From NCBI GenBank assembly GCA_016840825.1, contig JAEORN010000011.1, forward strand, positions 1 to 33,748: 33,748 bases of DNA. Direction: 5' to 3'. Position numbers and translations under genes: made by a program. Source of the stretch: Candidatus Thorarchaeota archaeon. GTDB taxonomy: Archaea; Asgardarchaeota; Thorarchaeia; Thorarchaeales; Thorarchaeaceae. Of this stretch, positions 9,177 to 16,823 are shown piece by piece (position 1 is the first letter of the stretch; the number at the start of each line of letters is the position of its first letter). The notes beneath the pieces were generated by a model that had not been told where the DNA came from, made no database searches, and saw nothing but the letters and a program-made list of their open reading frames with translations.

Positions 9177-10628
9177 TTAAATTCCCAAATCCTCTCTCAG
9201 AGGCTCTGTTCTTCGTGGATCCAATCCTAATTCATGTCGTACATCGCGTACGATTTCTCTTGCTAATCTGACATCCTCATAACTAATCTTACATGCTTCA
9301 TGCGCGAGTCCTAGCGCGACTGGATACCCATAATATCTTGCATCTCGTGATATAAATTCAAGATCACGGAAAAGATTCTTCTCATTCTCACGAGTGGCAT
9401 CAGGATTATTTGGGACAAAGATATTTTCTCGCCACCAGATTCTATCAAAATCAATTCTAGATGGTCTATTGTCCCTTGAGAAGCTGAATAGATAGGGTAA
9501 TGCCAAGACAGGAGGGATATAGGTACGGTCCTCGTAGATGTGAAGCCCTCCTCCAGGTTCTTCTTTGCTTGGAAGCAGACAGAACCATTTCTCATTCTCT
9601 CCAAATTTATCCTCAGCCATTTTTGCGATTCTATGCGCAAATGGAATGGTGTGATTCTTACTTACTGCAGCGAGAATTACGCCTTTCTTTCTCGCGAGAG
9701 CACATAATTCTCTAAGCATGAATCCACTTGGCATAGAAGGATATTTTCTAACAAAATGAAGGAACACAGACAGGGCACCATCAATCAGTATGAATTTCGG
9801 TTTCAAGTCACTTACTAACACCTCTTTGATGGCTGCATATTCTTTCACAGTACGCAATTCATCATGTACGATGGGATTTGTAAGCAATTGCTCTCGAGAG
9901 ATCAAATCTTCAATACTTTGCAAATCCTTTGTGTATTTCCCATATTCGATTGATTTCCCAAGATCAGATGTGGTACTTATGCTCCCATTTGTATGGTCAA
10001 TAAAGAAAGGTAAGATGATATCGGAGATGTTGCTAACAGGATATATGTTCTCCAAGGACTCAGCTAGTTTCTTTTTAGAGTCACCTCTGACTCCCGAATG
10101 CCAATGCAAATCCAAATTTGGCTGCTCACCAATTTCAGATTCAATAGCAGTTCGTTCCAACGGCTCTAATAATCTACCAGTTTTTGTTCCTGTGCCTAGC
10201 ACAATTGTGGCAGAACTTAGTAGATGAACTCGAATGTCATCTAGAGTTGTTAGATTGGAATTGCCAGATCCATCTACTGCTACAATGGAAAAGTCCTGCT
10301 CAAGCTCAACATTGGAGGGGTAACAATCCACTCGTTCTAGAAGCTCTTCCTTGATTCGAAGTTCATCTTTGGCAAACTCCTCCTCATCCCGCCGATCTTG
10401 ATTCTGCTGGATATCTTTGAAGGTATACTCTAGTTTTCGTCTAAACTTCTCTGTGAGGATTTTCTCGAGCATGATCTCCCTCTTCTTCAGAATATGTTTG
10501 CAAACACGGATGAGCTTCATATCTGCGTATAGACGGGATAATAAAAACCTAGCACTCGGAGATACAGAGAATCTGGTAATTTGACAGAAGCGCGCGAGAT
10601 ATTCTCTGATTTTTCGATTTTTATTCAT
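9177..10628 (-). CDS. nurA: NurA 5'-3' nuclease
   Basis: RNase-H-like nuclease that works as a dimer inside the HerA complex to produce 3' single strands for RadA. The first acidic motif is VAVDGSG (D at about residue 119), the second FILIDGALSVF (about 275-285), followed by ILAAVSKNH, all typical of NurA. A basic, helical N-terminal stretch of about 50 residues precedes the domain, giving 483 aa. The ATG at 10628 has no visible Shine-Dalgarno and may be leaderless as first gene of the operon. An internal ATG at 10472 with GGGAG three bases upstream is an alternative that would drop the basic stretch. It leads the nurA-herA-mre11-rad50 operon, diverging from the gene at 10753. Confidence 0.92.
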   Translation of the reverse strand: MNKNRKIREYLARFCQITRFSVSPSARFLLSRLYADMKLIRVCKHILKKREIMLEKILTEKFRRKLEYTFKDIQQNQDRRDEEEFAKDELRIKEELLERVDCYPSNVELEQDFSIVAVDGSGNSNLTTLDDIRVHLLSSATIVLGTGTKTGRLLEPLERTAIESEIGEQPNLDLHWHSGVRGDSKKKLAESLENIYPVSNISDIILPFFIDHTNGSISTTSDLGKSIEYGKYTKDLQSIEDLISREQLLTNPIVHDELRTVKEYAAIKEVLVSDLKPKFILIDGALSVFLHFVRKYPSMPSGFMLRELCALARKKGVILAAVSKNHTIPFAHRIAKMAEDKFGENEKWFCLLPSKEEPGGGLHIYEDRTYIPPVLALPYLFSFSRDNRPSRIDFDRIWWRENIFVPNNPDATRENEKNLFRDLEFISRDARYYGYPVALGLAHEACKISYEDVRLAREIVRDVRHELGLDPRRTEPLREDLGI

Positions 10629-10752
10629 GGACACATTATTTTGTTGCCCAGGGTATCAATGGCAAATTTCTTTTTCAGAAACGAATCACGGAAGTGACCC
10701 ATAGCGCATTTCTGACTTTATGCGGTCAGACGGGACTATGGGAAGTGGTTCA

Positions 10753-11448
10753 TTGCTAAAGATGACTTACATGGGTCATACCACATTTAGATTGGAAACT
10801 AATGAAGTATCTCTGCTAATCAATCCAGGGATTTGGGATGGTTTGCCAGTTGTTCCACCAAATTATGATGTGAGAGTCATTGTTGCAACGAATCATGCAA
10901 TTGACTCGTTAGGAAACGCTACAGAAATTTCCACTGGTTCAAAAGCATGGATTCTTGGAAACGAAGCAACTATACAAAAGGCTGAATCTCAAGGTGGAAA
11001 ACCTTGGTTACTTCATACTTTGCGCTCTGAAGTACCATACGAAATTCCAGGTATGAGACTGACGCCTTTCTCATTACAAAGGAAGGATTCTGAAACAGGA
11101 GGGCGATATGAAAATCTCGGCCTCTATATTGAGATAGGAAAGATGAAAGTTTCATATCTCGGGGATACTGTAGTTAGAGGACCATTTGGACAACTGGATA
11201 CAGATATCTTGATTTCTCCAATTGGCGGAAACGATGTCTTTGAAGTAAAAGATGCCACAAGTCTGTGCATCGATGCACAACCCAGAATCGCAATCCCGAT
11301 TCGTTGGTCAGCACCTGATCAACCGAAGAAATTTGCTCGATATATTGAACAATTTGGTCGTGGTACGAATCCAATTATTCTAGAGCAAGGTCAGACCCTA
11401 CAGACAGAATGGGCTGCTGGAAATGAATTCAGATACAAGGTAGACTGA
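10753..11448 (+). CDS. Metallo-beta-lactamase-fold protein (UPF0173/UlaG-like) lacking the metal motif
   Basis: The N-terminus KMTYMGHTTFRLE, then LLINPGIW, YLGDT and SPIGGNDVF match the UPF0173/UlaG-like branch of the MBL superfamily, whose members are metal-dependent hydrolases. Where these have THxHxDH, this protein reads NHAIDS (about residues 47-52), and the later PIHY-type histidine is R (AIPIRW). The Asp of GDT remains. A normal two-metal site therefore seems impossible, and the protein is probably a binding or regulatory derivative, or uses other chemistry. Start: the TTG at 10753 follows GGAAGTGG and begins just where the family begins; ATGs at 10720 and 10738 are alternatives. It is divergent from nurA and 72 bases before the Ig-like protein, possibly co-transcribed with it. 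Confidence 0.75.
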   Translation: MLKMTYMGHTTFRLETNEVSLLINPGIWDGLPVVPPNYDVRVIVATNHAIDSLGNATEISTGSKAWILGNEATIQKAESQGGKPWLLHTLRSEVPYEIPGMRLTPFSLQRKDSETGGRYENLGLYIEIGKMKVSYLGDTVVRGPFGQLDTDILISPIGGNDVFEVKDATSLCIDAQPRIAIPIRWSAPDQPKKFARYIEQFGRGTNPIILEQGQTLQTEWAAGNEFRYKVD

Positions 11449-11520
11449 TATCATTAGCCTCTAAGACCTAGATACGAATAGAATTGCTAGGCAAATCATA
11501 GGATATGAAGGTGACTCCTG

Positions 11521-13302
11521 TTGAGTGAACACAAATCGATTGTAATTGATCTGGAAGAATCTGAGAAGACGAATCTCAATGAATTCGGTAAGTTTGCAAA
11601 TATTACAACAACTGGAACATTGAGTGTTAACAACGTTTCAGAACGTTGTAGAATCTGGAACGTGAAAGTCCTTGTCCCACTTGGACGAGAAGGAACGAAT
11701 ATCAATAATGACTCGTTAGTTGCAGGTGAAATCGATGCTGGAGGAAAGTGGGAGCATCCATACACAGTCGATGTAGAAGCTCCAATAGTCACTCTTACTG
11801 AAACTTATGACACGTGCGGAGATATTGATAGTGACGGCCCACACTGGGCATATGTCCACGGAAAGGAGACACAGGTTCGAGTCACGCTTGTGTTGAAAAA
11901 TGAAACAGACGGACAACTTGAGAACGTGATCCTCAACAAGACAATTCCACCAGATCTATCCAATGTCATGGTTCACAGTGTAAAATCTGGTAGTGCTGAA
12001 TATGATGAAGGCACCAGACAGGTAGTATGGAAAGACCTAGTAATCTATCCACATGAAGATTCAATTCTAGTACTTACCGGGACTAGTTCTGTTGATGATG
12101 TTGAAATCAAGAATGCAGGAGAAATAGTGGTTACTTACAAAGCAGAAAAACAGCAAAGGTCTGCACTCAAGCCAGATATGAACGCATTAACAGAATTTCT
12201 TACGGGTATTGAAACCGCAGAAACCGAACCCAACGAATGGGAGTGCACATTGGAATGCTCCAACGAGAGCGATTTAATGGTTAAATTGGACCAAGCAGAA
12301 GTGTTTCTGATTCCAGAAGATGGTGGCGAGAAAGAGAAGAGAATTGAGGAGCGTCCTGCACTTGAGATGATACCGGGTCAGGAATGGTCGTCTAAATTCG
12401 AGGTTAGCAGCAAATCTCCACCTAAATGTACCCAAGAAGTGATCTACACACCCATGAACAAAGTGACTTCACGTGTTCTTGGAACAATCGAAAAGAAAGG
12501 TCAACCGATTCCGGTCGCCCATATAACATACACAAAGGAATTCGATCCTCCCGAGGTGAACAGCTTTGATAAGACTCCTGTAGAGGTGAATATCGAAGTA
12601 AGGAATCAGGGTACTGCAAAACTAAACGAAATGAAGATTGTTGATAATCTGCCAGACGATGTGATGCCACCAAAAACCGAACATGTTTCCATATGGATTC
12701 GTGGCGCGGAGTATACAGGAGAATATACAGTGACTGTCGATCCTGATAATCAGAATCCTGAAACACCCCATAAAATGATCTTTGAAATCAAGAATCTCAA
12801 GGATACTATTGGAGAGCTTGAACCAGGCGAGTCACTAAAAATCAACTATGCAATAATGGCTTGGAGAAATAGACCAGAGAAGGAATATCAGAGCCCTATC
12901 CAGATATATGCTAATACCTATCCAGATGGAGTCACAGTGGATGCAATAAGTGCACCTGACTATCACAAGATTGGGATTCTCTACAAGAAGAGAAGAATTT
13001 CCGCAAAGAAGGCAATCAATAAGGGAGCTGGTGCTGGGGACTATGTCATCATGCTTGTAGTTGAAAATAAGGGAGAAGTTACTGTTGAGAATGTAAAAGT
13101 GACAGATTGGATCCCAGCAGGATTTGAATATGTTTCAACAGATCCACCAGAGGAAGAACCCTCTGTTAAAGCAGTAGCTGATGGTTCAAACATGATTTGG
13201 TCATGGACGCGAATGAATCCTGGAGATCAAAAGAAGCTGAGGGTTTCCGTACGAGGCGAGGGCGATTACGAACGTAGAGAGCCCGAAGTTGAAACCGATT
13301 AA
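11521..13302 (+). CDS. Multi-domain DUF11/Ig-like beta-sandwich protein without signal peptide
   Basis: A 593-residue acidic protein made of about four or five tandem beta-sandwich units. Recurrent patterns are V.V.N.G...LENV.....PPDL, LNEMKIVDNLPDDV and VENVKVTDWIPAGFEYVST. The last is a clear DUF11-type repeat (about 495-580), as found in bacterial and archaeal surface proteins. It has no signal peptide, no membrane helix and no anchor, so as annotated it is cytosolic, unlike most DUF11 proteins. TTG at 11521 is the start: AAGGTGA lies six bases upstream and no better start exists nearby. Transcription ends at the hairpin just beyond the stop. The function is unknown; a protein-protein scaffold is an inference only. 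Confidence 0.72.
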   Translation: MSEHKSIVIDLEESEKTNLNEFGKFANITTTGTLSVNNVSERCRIWNVKVLVPLGREGTNINNDSLVAGEIDAGGKWEHPYTVDVEAPIVTLTETYDTCGDIDSDGPHWAYVHGKETQVRVTLVLKNETDGQLENVILNKTIPPDLSNVMVHSVKSGSAEYDEGTRQVVWKDLVIYPHEDSILVLTGTSSVDDVEIKNAGEIVVTYKAEKQQRSALKPDMNALTEFLTGIETAETEPNEWECTLECSNESDLMVKLDQAEVFLIPEDGGEKEKRIEERPALEMIPGQEWSSKFEVSSKSPPKCTQEVIYTPMNKVTSRVLGTIEKKGQPIPVAHITYTKEFDPPEVNSFDKTPVEVNIEVRNQGTAKLNEMKIVDNLPDDVMPPKTEHVSIWIRGAEYTGEYTVTVDPDNQNPETPHKMIFEIKNLKDTIGELEPGESLKINYAIMAWRNRPEKEYQSPIQIYANTYPDGVTVDAISAPDYHKIGILYKKRRISAKKAINKGAGAGDYVIMLVVENKGEVTVENVKVTDWIPAGFEYVSTDPPEEEPSVKAVADGSNMIWSWTRMNPGDQKKLRVSVRGEGDYERREPEVETD

Positions 13303-13309
13303 TAGAGGA

Positions 13310-13341
13310 AGAAGGGGCATTTCGCCCCTTCTCTATTTCTT
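13310..13341. terminator. Hairpin terminator between convergent genes
   Basis: AGAAGGGGC (13310-13318) pairs perfectly with 13324-13332 around a five-base loop and is followed by CTATTTCTTTATT. It lies eight bases after the stop of the Ig-like protein and 32 bases from the stop of the convergent 113-aa gene, so it may serve both. Confidence 0.7.
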
Positions 13342-13363
13342 TATTCTAGATTATCAAGATTAG

Positions 13364-13705
13364 TTATTCTTCTTTTTCGATTTCATGAAGTTCTTCTGCA
13401 ATCTGCTTAAGTTCTTCATCAATTACTTCTAATGGTACATAGTCTCCAATCTCATCAGCTGGATGGGTTGCAAGTGCATAATGGACCTTGAAGCCAGAGA
13501 GTGTTTCATGAAGTGCATTAGCGATTTCAAGAATCGAACTTGTAAGATCTGAATCACTCATTTCTTCATCAGATTCATGATGATAGACGAAATCGTAAGC
13601 TCCCATTACAAGAGTGAATCCCATTTCCAGCAGTTTTCTGATAACAACAGCGGGAGATGCACCTTCGCTGCTAAACCAAATAGATACACGAGTCACATAT
13701 GACAT
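13364..13705 (-). CDS. Uncharacterised 113-aa acidic protein
   Basis: I do not recognise this family. It starts MSYVTRVSIWFSSEGASP, which reads as a beta strand leading into a helix (VVIRKLLEMGFTLVMGAYDF). This is followed by an acidic linker, a helix (SILEIANALHETLSG), a strand (KVHYALATHP) and an acidic C-terminal helix rich in Glu. No signal peptide or membrane segment is present. GAGGTC lies eight bases before the ATG, so expression is likely. It is 74 bases downstream of RaSEA on the same strand. The compact alpha/beta layout suggests a small ACT- or ferredoxin-like fold, which is only a guess from the pattern. Confidence 0.65.
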   Translation of the reverse strand: MSYVTRVSIWFSSEGASPAVVIRKLLEMGFTLVMGAYDFVYHHESDEEMSDSDLTSSILEIANALHETLSGFKVHYALATHPADEIGDYVPLEVIDEELKQIAEELHEIEKEE

Positions 13706-13741
13706 GATTGCAGACCTCTTTTCGGATAGAGGGGACGCCTC

Positions 13742-13761
13742 AAGCTTATGCTATAAGGCTT
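13742..13761. other. Imperfect inverted repeat downstream of RaSEA
   Basis: AAGCTTAT and ATAAGGCTT flank a three-base loop and pair with one bulged base. It sits in the 74-base gap between the RaSEA stop and the 113-aa gene. It could be a weak terminator or processing site, but no U-tract follows on the minus strand. Confidence 0.3.
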
Positions 13762-13779
13762 TTCCAATAATCAACCTAT

Positions 13780-14868
13780 CTATCTCGTATGTACTAGAGA
13801 TGAAAGTTCCTCATGCTGCAAAATATGCATCCACTGATATTTGCAATCACAATCCAAGTCATTGAATTCATCAGGATTCTGAGATAGGGAAAATCTGCGA
13901 ATTGTATCACTGATGTGAATATCACACTTACCACAATTATGAACCCCTCTGTGTTTTCCAGATGCTACAGGTTCACAGACGATATTTATTTCTGAATCAA
14001 GTCTTTCCCGACTTCGTTTCAGCACCTCTATCAAGCTCCAGAGCCAAGGAGGTCTATATTCTCCCTTTTCCCACAACTGTTCAACGAGGGTGAATTTCTG
14101 AACATTTACGGGATTTACAGAAACAGTAGATACGCCTAAGGCTTTGCAGTCCATAATGGTTTGAATTGCATCTTCAATAGATGCCTTCTCAGAGATGAAT
14201 GGTGGTTTTAGAAGTACATAAGCACGAACTCCAATATTGTAATCATTGGCAATTGAAACAGCTTCCTGAAACTCCTCTAATGAGAAGCCCTTGTTGATGC
14301 AAAGATGTCTAATTGAATCATTGCTACTTTCCAGACCTATTCCTATCTGAATGCTACGATTGCCAAGAAGCTCACGAAGCGCATGCATAGTTTCATGTGT
14401 GACATACTCAGGTCGAGATTCGATCACGACTTCCACGATTCTTTCATCTTTGGCAATTGAATCAATAATTTCTTCTCTTGATTCCAGAGGAACCTCGTCT
14501 ACATCCAGAAAACTTCCACTTGTGTAGAGCTTAACTGATAAAGGTCCTTCACAATCATCAAGTTTTGTCATTGCAGTCTGGAATTGCTTAAGAAGTTGAG
14601 CTGATGTAGGAACCACTTCAGTTCCATCTAGCAGGTAGGAACACATTGTACAGCCTCCACCCTCACTTCGCGCATGGCTGCAACCTAGAGTCATCAATAC
14701 GATTGAGAGTGCGGTTCCTTTGGATTTACCAATGATTGAGCTTGTTGTCCAAGCAGCGGCAGGTCTCGTGAGATCCTTGGTTTTTCTACTCCTTATCGAG
14801 TTCTTTCGTGCTCTATTCGTTGCCCTTAGAATCGAGTCATGAATTTGTGGAAGAAAATCTTGATCCAT
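13780..14868 (-). CDS. raSEA: Archaeosine biosynthesis radical SAM protein RaSEA
   Basis: Radical SAM enzyme of the TIGR01210 type that, together with ArcS, converts lysine-modified preQ0 (q0kN) at tRNA position 15 to archaeosine. The iron-sulfur motif is GCSHARSEGGGCTMCSY, a CX9CX2C pattern (C63, C73, C76) characteristic of this family. Later elements EVVIESRPEYV, IQIGIGLESSND and RAYVLLKPPF are ordinary for the SAM barrel. The C-terminus has HNCGKC and DCDC, probably a metal or tRNA-binding element. Its gene abuts arcS. The TTG at 14877 overlaps the arcS stop, but ATG at 14868, eleven bases after AAGGAG inside arcS, is preferred. The arcS neighbour makes this assignment firm. Confidence 0.92.
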   Translation of the reverse strand: MDQDFLPQIHDSILRATNRARKNSIRSRKTKDLTRPAAAWTTSSIIGKSKGTALSIVLMTLGCSHARSEGGGCTMCSYLLDGTEVVPTSAQLLKQFQTAMTKLDDCEGPLSVKLYTSGSFLDVDEVPLESREEIIDSIAKDERIVEVVIESRPEYVTHETMHALRELLGNRSIQIGIGLESSNDSIRHLCINKGFSLEEFQEAVSIANDYNIGVRAYVLLKPPFISEKASIEDAIQTIMDCKALGVSTVSVNPVNVQKFTLVEQLWEKGEYRPPWLWSLIEVLKRSRERLDSEINIVCEPVASGKHRGVHNCGKCDIHISDTIRRFSLSQNPDEFNDLDCDCKYQWMHILQHEELSSLVHTR

Positions 14869-14873
14869 ATCTA

Positions 14874-16802
14874 TCAACGCTCCTTATGGCGAACCTTAAC
14901 GGCAACACCGTTATCGAAATCACACATTTCCCTTCCAGACATCTCACTTCGCCCAACGCCAATGACTTCTCCATCTTCATCAAGGATGATTACTTCATCA
15001 CCGGGCCGTATAGCAGAGTCTGCATATTTTATTCCAATTGCAAAGATAGAGCTTCCCTCGATTTTCGAACCTTCGAATTTGACCCAATATCTATCCAAGG
15101 AAGCCAACCTTTTGCCTCCGTCAAGCGTAAGAGAGATGCTGCCATTAGAACCTGAAAAAAGGCAGGTCTGTTCTCTATCTATCCGACTTATTATAGAACC
15201 ATATATCTTCCCACCCACTTTGGCATTGACAGGTACAAGCAATTCACCTGCACCGATTCCAAACATGAAATCTGCGGTAGAACGGACTGTATTCTCTAGT
15301 GCGGTTCGCTTGGGCGGGGTATCATAGCGGTCAGATATATCAAGAAGTGTTTCCCTTAATGACTCAAGGGAAGCACGACTTGTAGGAGAAGCCTCATGCG
15401 TTGTGTATATGATCGCTTGAGCTACTCGGTCTTCAGCCAATCTCACGACATCAAGATAGCCACCTGAAACATGTGCGATGACAACTAGCGAAGCATCGAA
15501 CTTGGATAGATGGGTAACAAGAGCGTCTGCTGCAATAACGGTTTCTTCATGATCCCAATGACCAGAAACGGGGATATCATAATAGCCAGCTGGGTAAATT
15601 CGCTCAAGGTCTCTTGGTACGATACCAAGTGGGGAAGTTACGATTGTTTCGGCTACGAGGTTTCTTTTATTTCCAAGGGCTCTATCAAGAATATCAGAGA
15701 ACTTTCTGTGTGATTTGGAATCTGAGTACGGCTTTCGTGCCGAACAGGGTAATATCAGAATGATTCGCTTCTCAGATGAAGGAGAATACCTTTTCTCAAC
15801 GTGCTCTCTGAACCTGCTAACAATAGGAGCATAGTAAGACTCCGGCCCGATCAAGGGAATCCTTTGATCAGCGTGTGAAGGTGTGAACTCTTCTATGAAT
15901 GGAAAGAGAAATGAGTCGACCTTACGCATAAAAGATGCCAGTCCAGGATTGGTATGTGTCATAGACTCAACATACCATCTCAGCTTTGTCTGTATCGCAG
16001 AATGGACTGAAGAAGAAAGAACCTGTTTGTATATTCCTGCATTATGACTTTGCAAAGTTGTGAGCATACTAGATAATGAAGAAATGCCCTTCAAATCCTG
16101 ACAGTGGATGCAACCGCAATATCGAACTTCATGTTGTTGTTCCAGAGTTTCAGTATCTAATTCCCAGAGTCTTGTGGCTTGACTAGCTGCTTCATAGGCA
16201 TATCCAAAATCTATGATATCAAAGCCTAGATAGTACAGTAATGGTATAAAACTCGGTGGAATTCGTCCAAGTGCTACGCATACCCAGCTTCTTGGCAAGA
16301 CGGATCTCAGTCTTAGGTTATTCAGATCAGCAGGCCCAAAATCTCCTTTGAAAGTAAAAGAAACTATGAAGATGCCCGCTTCTTTGATGTCCTCAATTCT
16401 TGCGAGTAGGTCTTGTTCCTCAAGACTGGAAGGAATTCGGAGAACTGATGCAGATGAATCCAACCTGTTTCTAGAAAGATAATCAATCTGAGATTCTATA
16501 ACCCGAACTCCAGTCGAAGACGGGAGCGTAGATATGCCCAACAATGACGGAAGGAGGTACAGAGTATTCTCTGAGGGTGCCGTTTCTAGCTGCTTATTCT
16601 GAGTAAGGATTGAACCGGTTGTAAAGAGGTGATATTCTTCTTGAATTGGTGTTTGTGAGTTGGAATCGGCGTATTTCAATTGAGAATATTCGGAATCAGA
16701 TGGACCTAGAAGCAAAGGGGTATCAATGGCACCTTCACTGAATTGAAGCTTACCTCTTCTAGCAGGACCATCATGACCTCTCTTAATCATGAACCGTACC
16801 AT
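14874..16802 (-). CDS. arcS: Archaeosine synthase ArcS (TgtA2), TGT-like plus PUA domains
   Basis: ArcS attaches lysine to preQ0 in tRNA, the step before RaSEA in archaeosine formation. Residues 1-330 are a degenerate tRNA-guanine-transglycosylase-like barrel with a zinc-type CGCIHC (229-234). Residues 340-490 carry the ArcS signature PCSARKPYSDSKSH (352-365) and the PAGYYDIPVSGHWD element. Residues about 565-641 form a PUA RNA-binding domain (RPGDEVIILDEDGEVIGVG). The length, 642 aa, is in the usual range. AAGGTG lies ten bases before the ATG. It lies only about 20 bases after the helicase gene, so the minus-strand order helicase-arcS-raSEA is likely one transcript. Lysine-charged archaeosine synthesis happens in the cytosol on mature-length tRNA. 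Confidence 0.93.
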   Translation of the reverse strand: MVRFMIKRGHDGPARRGKLQFSEGAIDTPLLLGPSDSEYSQLKYADSNSQTPIQEEYHLFTTGSILTQNKQLETAPSENTLYLLPSLLGISTLPSSTGVRVIESQIDYLSRNRLDSSASVLRIPSSLEEQDLLARIEDIKEAGIFIVSFTFKGDFGPADLNNLRLRSVLPRSWVCVALGRIPPSFIPLLYYLGFDIIDFGYAYEAASQATRLWELDTETLEQQHEVRYCGCIHCQDLKGISSLSSMLTTLQSHNAGIYKQVLSSSVHSAIQTKLRWYVESMTHTNPGLASFMRKVDSFLFPFIEEFTPSHADQRIPLIGPESYYAPIVSRFREHVEKRYSPSSEKRIILILPCSARKPYSDSKSHRKFSDILDRALGNKRNLVAETIVTSPLGIVPRDLERIYPAGYYDIPVSGHWDHEETVIAADALVTHLSKFDASLVVIAHVSGGYLDVVRLAEDRVAQAIIYTTHEASPTSRASLESLRETLLDISDRYDTPPKRTALENTVRSTADFMFGIGAGELLVPVNAKVGGKIYGSIISRIDREQTCLFSGSNGSISLTLDGGKRLASLDRYWVKFEGSKIEGSSIFAIGIKYADSAIRPGDEVIILDEDGEVIGVGRSEMSGREMCDFDNGVAVKVRHKER

Positions 16803-16823
16803 TTTTTCACTGCACCTTCGTTC

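Noticed and set aside
9790..10227. A 145-residue plus-strand open frame inside nurA
   Set aside because: The opposite-strand NurA frame carries clear catalytic motifs, and this frame shows none.
3994..10628. HerA-containing defence system (such as HerA-Sir2 or HerA-DUF4297)
   Set aside because: The HerA partner is a NurA with both acidic motifs and the operon continues into mre11 and rad50, which is the standard archaeal end-resection cluster.
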